This document shows, in pieces, positions 49,860 to 58,252 of a stretch of DNA of 64,000 bases. This DNA is from Candidatus Mediterraneibacter merdipullorum (GTDB lineage: Bacteria > Bacillota > Clostridia > Lachnospirales > Lachnospiraceae). The notes under the pieces were generated by a model, which saw only the letters and a program-made list of their open reading frames with translations, was not told the origin of the DNA and did not search any database. Positions within the stretch are counted from its first letter, which is position 1. The number at the start of each line of letters is the position of its first letter. The stretch covers positions 1-64,000 of the forward strand of contig DXAL01000022.1 in NCBI GenBank assembly GCA_019117125.1. The letters are read 5' to 3'. Both the position numbers and the translations under genes were made by a program.

Positions 49860-51253
49860 AGATTTTAATCCGGGGGGCAGGGGACCTGGCTACAGGCATC
49901 GCATCCCGGCTGTACCGGGCAGGGCACCACATCCTGATGACAGAGATTCCGGTGCCCCTTACCGTGCGCAGGAGCGTGGCATTTTCCCGCGCGGTCTGTG
50001 AAGGACGCGCGCAGGTGGAAGATATGACGGCAGTGCTGGCAGAGGACCGGACAGCCGCAGAACGGGTGCTCTCAGAGGGCGACATCGCGGTCCTGGTGGA
50101 CGAGACGGCATCCTGCCGGAGCTGGTACAGACCGGATGTGGTCGTGGACGCCATACTTGCCAAGAAAAACCTGGGGACCCGCATCACGGACGCGCCCTTT
50201 GTCATCGGCGTCGGACCGGGATTTATGGCAGGGGCTGACTGCCACTGTGTAGTGGAGACAAAGCGGGGGCATACCCTGGGGAGCGTCATTCAAAAAGGAA
50301 GCGCCATCCCCAATACCGGCGTGCCCGGAAATGTAGGCGGGTACACTACCGAGCGCCTTATCCGGGCGGAAGGAGACGGCATGCTGGAGCCCAAAGCATG
50401 CATCGGGGATTTTGTGCAGAAGGGGCAGGTCGTCGCCGTGACCGGCGGCATCCCCGTGTACGCACAGATGAGCGGCATCCTGCGCGGCATGCTCCAGGGC
50501 GGCGTGAACGTGTGGAGGGGGCTGAAGATTGGGGATATCGACGCCCGGGCGGAACGCTCCCACTGCGAGACCATCTCCGATAAGGCGCGCGCCGTGGGAG
50601 GCGGCGTCCTGGAGGCAGCGGCGTCCTTTGAACGGATGAAGGACCGCTATGCCATCGTGGTCCTGGCAGCAGGCGGCGGCAGCCGGTTCGGCGGCGATAA
50701 GCTGTGCGTTCCGGTAAAGGGAAGACCGCTCTATGAGCATACCCTGGAAAAGGTGCAGGCATTTGGCGCATTTCCGGCTTTCATTGTGACCGGCTCTGAA
50801 AAGATTGCACGGGCGGCGGAAAGCAGGGGCATCTGCCCGGTAAAGAATACAGAGCCTGAAAAAGGCATCGCTCATTCGGTAAAGCTGGGGCTGGGAAAAG
50901 CGCTGGAGAGTACGGACGGGTTAAGAGGCGTGCTCTTTCTGGTGTGCGACCAGCCGGAAATCCAAATCCCGACAATCGGGGAAATCTTCCGCACGGCGGC
51001 GCGCCATCCGGGCAGCATCGTCTGCGCGGGGAACGGGGACCGGAAAGGGAATCCGGTCTGCTGGGACGCGGCGTATTTTCCGGAGCTGATGGAGCTGTCC
51101 GGGGATGAAGGAGGACGCCGGGTCATGAGAAACCACAGGGAGAAGATACGGATTGTCCAGGCGGATATCAGGGAACTCAGAGACATCGACCGGAAGGAAG
51201 ACCTTCAGGACCTTCAGGAGAGGATTCTCCGGGAAGAACAGGTGACGACATGA
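49856..51253 (+). CDS. yqeB: YqeB (EF2563-type selenium-dependent molybdenum hydroxylase accessory protein) fused to MocA-like nucleotidyltransferase
   Basis: N-terminal KILIRGAGDLATGIASRLYRAGHHILMTE; C-terminal YAIVVLAAGGGSRFGGDKLCVPVKGRPLYEHTL. Confidence 0.9.
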   Translation: MKILIRGAGDLATGIASRLYRAGHHILMTEIPVPLTVRRSVAFSRAVCEGRAQVEDMTAVLAEDRTAAERVLSEGDIAVLVDETASCRSWYRPDVVVDAILAKKNLGTRITDAPFVIGVGPGFMAGADCHCVVETKRGHTLGSVIQKGSAIPNTGVPGNVGGYTTERLIRAEGDGMLEPKACIGDFVQKGQVVAVTGGIPVYAQMSGILRGMLQGGVNVWRGLKIGDIDARAERSHCETISDKARAVGGGVLEAAASFERMKDRYAIVVLAAGGGSRFGGDKLCVPVKGRPLYEHTLEKVQAFGAFPAFIVTGSEKIARAAESRGICPVKNTEPEKGIAHSVKLGLGKALESTDGLRGVLFLVCDQPEIQIPTIGEIFRTAARHPGSIVCAGNGDRKGNPVCWDAAYFPELMELSGDEGGRRVMRNHREKIRIVQADIRELRDIDRKEDLQDLQERILREEQVTT

Positions 51254-53844
51254 AAGAAACGTATACATTTATAGTAAATGGAGTGGAGCGCACGGTCAGT
51301 GAGGACAAGCCGCTGCTCCGGTATCTGCGGGACGACCTGCATCTTCATTCTGTCAAGGACGGGTGCAGCGAGGGCGCCTGCGGGACCTGTACCATTATCG
51401 TGGACGGCAGGGCGGTCCGGTCCTGCGTCCTCTCCACCAGACGTGCCGTGGGGAAGACGATACTCACGACAGAGGGACTCTCGGAAAAGGAGAAGGAAGC
51501 GTTCGTCTATGCGTTCGGCGCAAAAGGCTCCGTGCAGTGCGGGTTCTGCATTCCGGGCATGGTCATGGCAGGGAAGGCGCTCATCGACCGGGTGCCCGCT
51601 CCCACAGAGGAAGAGATCAAGGCGGCGCTGAAAGGAAATATCTGCCGCTGTACAGGATATAAGAAAATCATCGAGGGCATCCAGCTCGCCGCAGCCATCC
51701 TGCGCGGGGACGCAGAGACAGACCCGGAGCTGGAAAAAGGCGATGCATACGGAGTGGGACAGAAAGCATTCCGGCTGGATGTGCGTGAGAAAGTGCTCGG
51801 ATACGGCGAATATCCGGACGACGTGGAGATGGAAGGGATGGTCTATGCATCGGCGGTCCGCTCCGCATATCCCCGCGCCCGCATCCTGGATATCCATGCA
51901 GAGGAGGCGCTGGCGCTGCCCGGCGTGCTCGCCGTGCTGACGGCGGAGGACGTGCCGAATAACAAGGTCGGCCACCTGCAGCAGGACTGGGATGTGATGA
52001 TTGCAAAAGGCAGCGTCACCCGCTGTGTGGGGGACGCCATCTGCCTGGTGGTGGCAGAGACAAGGGACATCCTGGAACAGGCGAAAAAGCTCATCCGGAT
52101 TGACTACGAAGAGCTCAGACCCGTGACCTGTGTCCGGGAAGCCATGGCGGAAGATGCGCCGAAGGTTCATTCCGGCGGGAATCTGTGCCAGAAGCGGCAT
52201 GTGACAAGGGGAGATGCGAAGAAAGCCCTTGCCGGCTCCAAATATGTGGTGACTCAGACTTACCGGACGCCCTTTACGGAGCACGCATTCCTGGAGCCGG
52301 AGTCCGCAGTGGCGTTTCCGTACAAGGACGGGGTGAAGGTCTACTCTTCCGACCAGGGCGTCTATGACACCAGGCACGAGATATCCATCATGCTCGGATG
52401 GGAGCCGGAGCGCGTGGTCGTGGAAAACAAGCTGGTAGGAGGCGGTTTCGGCGGGAAAGAGGACGTGTCTGCCCAGCATATCGCGGCGCTGGCCGCGCTG
52501 AAAGTAGGACGTCCGGTGAAGGTCACATTTTCCCGGCAGGAATCCATCAATTTCCATCCGAAGCGCCATGCGATGGAAGGCACCTTTACGCTGGGCTGCG
52601 ATGAGAACGGGATATTTACGGGACTGGACTGCGAAATCTACTTTGACACAGGCGCTTACGCATCCCTCTGCGGACCGGTGCTGGAACGCGCCTGCACCCA
52701 TTCTGTGGGACCGTACTGCTATCAGAACACCGATATCCGTGGGTACGGATATTATACGAACAACCCGCCGGCAGGGGCATTCCGGGGGTTCGGCGTGTGC
52801 CAGAGCGAGTTTGCCCTGGAATCCAACATCAACCTCCTGGCGGAGAAGGTGGGAATCTCTCCCTGGGAGATACGCTACCGCAATGCCATCGAGCCGGGAA
52901 AAGTCCTGCCGAACGGGCAGATTGCCGACTGCTCCACCGCACTGAAGGAGACCCTCCTTGCGGTAAAGGAAGCCTACGAGAGCAATCCCGGGCGCGCGGG
53001 GATCGCCTGCGCGATGAAAAACGCCGGCGTCGGTGTGGGGCTGCCGGATAAAGGCAGGGCAAAGCTGGTCGTACAGGACGGGAAGGTGGAGCTCTACAGC
53101 GCTGCATCTGATATCGGACAGGGCTGCAGAACGGTGTTCGTGCAGATGGCTGCAGAGGCCACCGGGCTTGGGAAAGAACAGATTATCAATATGGGCGCCA
53201 ACTCCGAAGTGGCGCCGGATTCCGGGACCACATCCGGTTCCAGGCAGACGCTCATCACCGGGGAAGCGGTGCGAATGGCTGCCGAAGACCTGAGGAAAGA
53301 CCTTGCGGCAGCAGACGGCGACCTGGGGAAACTGGAAGGCAGAGAATATTTTGCAGAATTCTTCGACCCCACCGACAAGCTGGGCGCAGATGTACCTTAT
53401 CCGAAGAGCCATGTGGCGTACGGCTTTGCGACCCATGTGGTCATCCTGGATGACGACGGACAGGTGAAGGAAGTCTATGCGGCGCACGATTCCGGAAAAG
53501 TCGTCAACCCCATCGCCATCCAGGGACAGATTGAAGGGGGCGTGCTCATGGGACTGGGCTATGCGCTGACGGAAGATTTCCCCCTCAAAGACTGCGTGCC
53601 CCAGGCGCGGTACGGAACGCTGGGGCTGATGCGCGCGACCCAGATACCGGATATCCACGCCATCTATGTGGAAAAAGAGGAACTCCTTCCCTTCGCGTAC
53701 GGCGCCAAAGGAATCGGAGAGATTGCTACGATACCGACGGCTCCGGCGGCACAGGGCGCGTACTATGCAATGGACCATGTGCTGCGGACGAAGCTGCCGA
53801 TGGAAGATACCTTCTACTCGAAAAAGAAGAAACCGGCGAAATGA
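51250..53844 (+). CDS. Selenium-type xanthine dehydrogenase: fused [2Fe-2S] and molybdopterin-binding domains
   Basis: [2Fe-2S] motifs KDGCSEGACGTCTIIVDG and QCGFCIPGMVMAG...GNICRCTGYKKI; Moco motifs GGGFGGKEDVSAQH, PAGAFRGFGVCQSEFALE, DIGQGCRTVF. Confidence 0.92.
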   Translation: MKETYTFIVNGVERTVSEDKPLLRYLRDDLHLHSVKDGCSEGACGTCTIIVDGRAVRSCVLSTRRAVGKTILTTEGLSEKEKEAFVYAFGAKGSVQCGFCIPGMVMAGKALIDRVPAPTEEEIKAALKGNICRCTGYKKIIEGIQLAAAILRGDAETDPELEKGDAYGVGQKAFRLDVREKVLGYGEYPDDVEMEGMVYASAVRSAYPRARILDIHAEEALALPGVLAVLTAEDVPNNKVGHLQQDWDVMIAKGSVTRCVGDAICLVVAETRDILEQAKKLIRIDYEELRPVTCVREAMAEDAPKVHSGGNLCQKRHVTRGDAKKALAGSKYVVTQTYRTPFTEHAFLEPESAVAFPYKDGVKVYSSDQGVYDTRHEISIMLGWEPERVVVENKLVGGGFGGKEDVSAQHIAALAALKVGRPVKVTFSRQESINFHPKRHAMEGTFTLGCDENGIFTGLDCEIYFDTGAYASLCGPVLERACTHSVGPYCYQNTDIRGYGYYTNNPPAGAFRGFGVCQSEFALESNINLLAEKVGISPWEIRYRNAIEPGKVLPNGQIADCSTALKETLLAVKEAYESNPGRAGIACAMKNAGVGVGLPDKGRAKLVVQDGKVELYSAASDIGQGCRTVFVQMAAEATGLGKEQIINMGANSEVAPDSGTTSGSRQTLITGEAVRMAAEDLRKDLAAADGDLGKLEGREYFAEFFDPTDKLGADVPYPKSHVAYGFATHVVILDDDGQVKEVYAAHDSGKVVNPIAIQGQIEGGVLMGLGYALTEDFPLKDCVPQARYGTLGLMRATQIPDIHAIYVEKEELLPFAYGAKGIGEIATIPTAPAAQGAYYAMDHVLRTKLPMEDTFYSKKKKPAK

Positions 53845-53920
53845 TTTACAATCCAAAGCGTCTGTGGTATCATACGGAAGTTATCAGATACACACCGGCA
53901 TGAAGGAGAGTTTGGGCAGG

Positions 53921-54481
53921 ATGAAAACGGCAGAAAAGAAGTACCGGACGGCAGACCTTGTCTATATCGCGCTGGGAGCAGTGCTTATCACGATATGTTC
54001 CTGGATCAGCATCCCTGCGGCAGTACCTTTTACGATGCAGACATTCGCGGTGTTCTTCGTGCTTTCCGCCATGGGCGGGAAGCGCGGGACCGCATCGGTC
54101 ATCGTCTATGTGCTGCTGGGCGCTTTTGGAGTGCCGGTATTCTCGCAGTTCAACTCCGGTCCCGGAGCCCTGCTGGGGAATACCGGTGGATATATCATCG
54201 GATTTATCTTTACCGGACTGGTCTATCAGCTGATTACCGGAGTATTCGGGAAAAAACGCCGGACAGAGGTTCTCGCGCTCCTGGCAGGGCTGGCGGCGCT
54301 GTATGCCTTTGGGACCGCTTGGTTCCTGGCCGTCTATACGCGGACGCAGGGCGGCATCGGGCTGACGGCAGTGCTCGCATCCTGCGTCGTCCCGTTTCTC
54401 ATCCCGGATGTGGTCAAGCTGTTTCTTGCGCTGTCGCTTTCAAGGAGAGTTGGTCCGCTGACCGGGAGGGCTGAACTGTGA
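53921..54481 (+). CDS. bioY: BioY family transporter (ECF S component)
   Basis: ISIPAAVPFTMQTFAVFFVLSAMGGKRGTASVIVYVLLGAFGVPVFSQFNSGPGALLGNTGGYIIGF is diagnostic; SD AAGGAGAG. Confidence 0.92.
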   Translation: MKTAEKKYRTADLVYIALGAVLITICSWISIPAAVPFTMQTFAVFFVLSAMGGKRGTASVIVYVLLGAFGVPVFSQFNSGPGALLGNTGGYIIGFIFTGLVYQLITGVFGKKRRTEVLALLAGLAALYAFGTAWFLAVYTRTQGGIGLTAVLASCVVPFLIPDVVKLFLALSLSRRVGPLTGRAEL

Positions 54482-55419
54482 GGATTGGAGCAGTCATCGC
54501 TGCCGCCGGCGTGCCCGGCGGCTTTCGCGCATATGAAAAGCTGGAACATACGGACCGCAATGCCATGCTCGCCAGAATGATCGAGACATTCCGGCGCGCC
54601 GGGGCAGGGGATATTGCCGTGGTGACCGGATACCGGGCGGAGGAGACGGAGAGAGGGCTGGCAAGACTGGGCGCTGCATTCCTGCGCTATGAAGATTACG
54701 GACATGCCCAGATGCTGGATTTTGCCGTGGCGGGTCTGGAATATCTGAAGAAATGCAGCTACATCTTTTTCTGCCCGGCAGATGTCCCGCTGTTTGCCGA
54801 CGCCACCCTGCGTCAGATGCTGGACTGTGCGATGGAGAAAGACGCTCCGGTGGTGATACCGGTCTTTGGCAAAAGGAGAGGTCATCCGGTGCTGATTCGG
54901 TCGGACCTGACCGGACCGGTCGCGGCGTACCGCGGCGGAGACGGGCTGAAAGGCGCGCTGGATGAAGCCCTGGACAGGATGGGGGAAGCGCCCGTTCTGC
55001 TCCCGGTAGATGATGCGGGCGTGCTCGTGCGCGCGCGCCGGGAGGATCGCTTTGAAGAGCTGGCGGCAAAGGAGAAGCAGGCGGAAATCTACCCGAAAGT
55101 AAAGGTGCGGCTCACCCGGAACGTGCCCTTCTTCGGACCGGGAATGATGGTGCTCTTAAAGCAGATTGAAGCTCTCGGCAGTGTGCGGGAGGCGTGTGAA
55201 AAAGCGGGGATGTCCTACAGCAAGGGATGGTCCCTGATACGGACGGCGGAACAGGAGCTGGGGCAGCCGGTGGTGGAGCGCAGTCCCGGCGGGAAAAACG
55301 GCGGGAGGGCGCAGGTGACCCCGGCAGGATATGAACTGATGGAACGGTATGAACGGCTGGAGCGGGAAGTACAGGAGTTCGCACAGGAGAGATACCGCCG
55401 GATATTCGGAAAAGAATGA
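54478..55419 (+). CDS. Nucleotidyltransferase-like domain fused to ModE-type winged HTH
   Basis: GTG start 54478 overlaps the bioY stop; N-terminal VRIGAVIAAAGVPGGFRAYEKLEH...FFCPADVPLFAD; C-terminal GPGMMVLLKQIEALGSVREACEKAGMSYSKGWSLIRTAEQELGQPVVERSPGGKNGGRAQVTPAGYEL. Confidence 0.88.
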   Translation: MRIGAVIAAAGVPGGFRAYEKLEHTDRNAMLARMIETFRRAGAGDIAVVTGYRAEETERGLARLGAAFLRYEDYGHAQMLDFAVAGLEYLKKCSYIFFCPADVPLFADATLRQMLDCAMEKDAPVVIPVFGKRRGHPVLIRSDLTGPVAAYRGGDGLKGALDEALDRMGEAPVLLPVDDAGVLVRARREDRFEELAAKEKQAEIYPKVKVRLTRNVPFFGPGMMVLLKQIEALGSVREACEKAGMSYSKGWSLIRTAEQELGQPVVERSPGGKNGGRAQVTPAGYELMERYERLEREVQEFAQERYRRIFGKE

Positions 55420-55445
55420 GTTTCGTTTGAGACTCATTTTTCTTC
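55416..55445 (+). terminator. Rho-independent terminator overlapping the preceding stop codon
   Basis: ATGAGTTTC-GTTT-GAGACTCAT then TTTTCTT. Confidence 0.7.
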
Positions 55446-55449
55446 CAAA

Positions 55450-55482
55450 CCGATTGTTTTTTAAAAAATAATCGGATATACT
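55450..55482 (+). promoter_or_regulatory. modABC promoter overlapped by a 26-bp palindrome
   Basis: CCGATTgTTTTTTAAAAAAtAATCGG (55450-55475); -35 TTGTTT (55454-55459), 17 bp, -10 TATACT (55477-55482). Confidence 0.7.
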
Positions 55483-55533
55483 GGGGACAGACAGAAATAC
55501 ACGACAGAGCGATATACGAGGAGGAAACGAGGT

Positions 55534-56364
55534 ATGAAAAAGAAGATGACAGCGGCAGTCCTGGCAGGGGTCCTTGTACTGACTGCGGCCGGATGCTCCG
55601 GCAGAACGGCGGAAGAAACCGAGATACAGGTCTTCATCGCGGCAAGCCTGAATACCGTGATGACCGAACTTGCGGAACAGTATCAGGAGGAACACCCGGA
55701 AGTAAAGATTACATTGAATGCCGACAGCTCCGGCACGCTTCTGACCCAGATACGGGAAGGGTATGAGTGCGATATCTTCTTTTCGGCTGCGCAGAAGCAG
55801 ATGGACGACCTGGAAGCAGACGGGCTGCTCATGGAAGGGACGAGGGCGGATGTGGTCAATAATCAGGTGGTCGTCGTGACGTTAAAAGACAGCGGCACGA
55901 AAGTGACCGGTCTGGAGGACCTGGACCAGGCGGAGAGCATCGCGCTGGCAGGCGGAAGCGTCCCGGTAGGCAGATACACCAGGCAGGCGCTCCAGAATCT
56001 CGGCATCCTGCCGGAGACCGGGGAGCCGGATGCCATCACCACGGAAGAAGTATCCGAAGCCTTGGGCGGCGTGGAAATCAGCGAGCAGGATAATGTGAGC
56101 AAGGTGCTCACAGCGGTGGCGGAAGGCTCCTGCGAGGTGGGGACGACATACTATTCCGACACATACGGATTTGAGGACGACCTGGAAATCCTGGAGACGG
56201 TAAGCTATGACCTGACCGGCAATGTCATCTATCCCATTGCCCGGGTCGTCAATGAAGAGGCGGATGAAGCGCAGGCGGAAGCGGCAGACGATTTCCTTGC
56301 GTACATCCTGTCAGAAGAAGCAGAGGAAGTATTTGCATCGTATTATTTTGATACCGATGTGTGA
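55534..56364 (+). CDS. modA: Molybdate ABC transporter substrate-binding protein
   Basis: Lipoprotein signal (LTAAGCSG), IQVFIAASLNTVMTELAEQYQEEHPEVKITLNADSSGTLLTQIREG. Confidence 0.93.
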   Translation: MKKKMTAAVLAGVLVLTAAGCSGRTAEETEIQVFIAASLNTVMTELAEQYQEEHPEVKITLNADSSGTLLTQIREGYECDIFFSAAQKQMDDLEADGLLMEGTRADVVNNQVVVVTLKDSGTKVTGLEDLDQAESIALAGGSVPVGRYTRQALQNLGILPETGEPDAITTEEVSEALGGVEISEQDNVSKVLTAVAEGSCEVGTTYYSDTYGFEDDLEILETVSYDLTGNVIYPIARVVNEEADEAQAEAADDFLAYILSEEAEEVFASYYFDTDV

Positions 56365-56380
56365 CTGCCGGAGGTGGGGT

Positions 56381-57085
56381 ATGGAAACAATGATGGAAAT
56401 CCTGGATGAGCTGGACTGGAGTCCGCTCTTTATCTCGCTGAAGACCGGAGCCGCAGCGACCGTGGTCTGTTTCTTCCTCGGGATATTTGCCGCCCGCAGG
56501 GTGGTGAAGATGAGCCCGAAGAAGCGGGCGGTTGTCGACGGCATCCTGACCCTGCCCATGGTCCTGCCGCCTACGGCGGCGGGCTTCTTTCTTCTGCTTC
56601 TGTTCAGCAGGCGCCGCCCGCTGGGGGAATTTCTGTACGGGCAGTTTGACCTCAAAGTCGTCCAAACCTGGCTTGGATGCGTGATCGCGGCTTCCGTCAT
56701 CGCCTTTCCCCTGATGTACCGGAATGCCCGGGCGGCGATGGAGCAGATTGACAGCAATCTGGTCTGTGCGGGGAGGACATTGGGCATGTCGGAGGCAAAG
56801 ATATTCTGGACGGTCGTTCTCCCGACGGCAGGACCGGGCATCGCCTCCGGAACAGTGCTGACATTTGCCCGGGCGCTGGGCGAGTATGGCGCAACCTCCA
56901 TGCTGGCGGGGAATATCCCGGGGAAGACCGGGACCATATCCCAGAAGATTGCCATGGTCATCCAGGACGGCGATTATCTGACAGCGGGGATATGGGTGGG
57001 CATCGTGATGCTTATCGCCTTTCTCGTCATCGTTCTTCTGAACCTGATATCCGGAAATAAAATGAAGCACATCAGGAGGTGGTAG
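56381..57085 (+). CDS. modB: Molybdate ABC transporter permease
   Basis: DGILTLPMVLPPTAAGFFLLLLF; FARALGEYGATSMLAGNIPGKTGTI. Confidence 0.95.
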   Translation: METMMEILDELDWSPLFISLKTGAAATVVCFFLGIFAARRVVKMSPKKRAVVDGILTLPMVLPPTAAGFFLLLLFSRRRPLGEFLYGQFDLKVVQTWLGCVIAASVIAFPLMYRNARAAMEQIDSNLVCAGRTLGMSEAKIFWTVVLPTAGPGIASGTVLTFARALGEYGATSMLAGNIPGKTGTISQKIAMVIQDGDYLTAGIWVGIVMLIAFLVIVLLNLISGNKMKHIRRW

Positions 57086-57088
57086 CCG

Positions 57089-58144
57089 GTGGCACTGACA
57101 GTGGACATCCGAAAAAAACTGGGGAAGTTCCGGCTTGACGTCCGCTTCCGGAGCACTTCCCGGCGCATCGGCATCCTGGGCGCGTCCGGGAGCGGAAAGA
57201 GCATGACATTAAAGTGCATCGCAGGCATCGAGCAGCCCGATGAGGGACGGATCGAATCGGACGGGAAGGTATTCTATGACAGCCGGGAGAAGACGGTCTG
57301 GAAGCCGCAAAAGAGGAATATCGGGTATCTGTTCCAGAATTACGCCCTGTTCCCCACTATGACGGTGGAGAAAAATATCGCCGCCGGCTTAAAAGGCAGC
57401 AGACAGGAGAAAGAAGCCCGCGTCCGCGAGATGATACAGAAGTTCCGGCTGCAGGGGCTGGAGAACCATCTTCCGGGAGAACTCTCAGGCGGGCAGCAGC
57501 AGCGGACTGCGCTGGCGCGCATCCTGGCGTACCGGCCGGAGATGCTTCTTCTGGATGAGCCTTTTTCCGCGCTGGACATGCATCTGAAAGACCAGCTTGA
57601 GCGGGAACTGTCCGAAATGCTGGAAGACTATCCGGGCACTGTGATACTCGTATCCCACAGCAGGGATGAAGTGTATCGTTTCAGCAGGGAGCTGCTGGTG
57701 CTTGACCGGGGACAGATTGCGGCGGCGGGAGAGACGAAAGAACTGTTCCGTAATCCCGTGAGCTGTGAGGCGGCGCGGCTGACCGGATGCAAAAATCTCA
57801 CAAAAGTCCGCAGGATAGACAGCCATACCGTAGAAGCCCCTGACTGGGGGCTCACCCTGCATCTTAAGCGGGAAGTCCCGGAGTGGACAGCGTGGCTCGG
57901 ATACCGAGCCCATGACTTCATCCCGGTGTGGGACGGGCAGACGGACGAAAAAGAGAGGAACCGTATCCCATGTGAGCCGGAGAGCGTCGCGGAGCTGCCC
58001 TTTGAGAAAAACTACTATATCCGGACAAAGACCGGTGGGAAGATATGCTGGTTCGTCCAGCGGGAACAGCTCCGCGGGATGGAAGAAAAAGGCATGCCGG
58101 ACGCGCTGGCATTTGCGGAAGAAAAGATTCTTTTCCTGAAATGA
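57089..58144 (+). CDS. modC: Molybdate ABC transporter ATP-binding protein
   Basis: Walker A GASGSGKSMTLKCIAG, LSGGQQQRTALARIL, adjacent to modB. Confidence 0.92.
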   Translation: MALTVDIRKKLGKFRLDVRFRSTSRRIGILGASGSGKSMTLKCIAGIEQPDEGRIESDGKVFYDSREKTVWKPQKRNIGYLFQNYALFPTMTVEKNIAAGLKGSRQEKEARVREMIQKFRLQGLENHLPGELSGGQQQRTALARILAYRPEMLLLDEPFSALDMHLKDQLERELSEMLEDYPGTVILVSHSRDEVYRFSRELLVLDRGQIAAAGETKELFRNPVSCEAARLTGCKNLTKVRRIDSHTVEAPDWGLTLHLKREVPEWTAWLGYRAHDFIPVWDGQTDEKERNRIPCEPESVAELPFEKNYYIRTKTGGKICWFVQREQLRGMEEKGMPDALAFAEEKILFLK

Positions 58145-58186
58145 CAGCGCCTTTGAAAAAGGCATGAAAAAACAGTGTAAATGGTA

Positions 58187-58215
58187 TTTACAAGACGCCT
58201 CTTCTGGTATATAAT
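58187..58215 (+). promoter_or_regulatory. SigmaA-type promoter of the MATE gene
   Basis: TTTACA - 17 bp - TATAAT. Confidence 0.7.
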
Positions 58216-58252
58216 CTGCCATTGGATTTTATAGCGGGAGAGGTAGTTTTTT

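Noticed and set aside
51250-53844. Possible selenocysteine (TGA) codon in the selenium-type XDH
   Set aside because: The ORF is uninterrupted and this enzyme family uses labile non-selenocysteine selenium; no SECIS evidence.
51214-53856. 880-aa minus-strand ORF opposite the xanthine dehydrogenase
   Set aside because: Antisense shadow ORF; all diagnostic Fe-S and Moco motifs are in the plus-strand frame.
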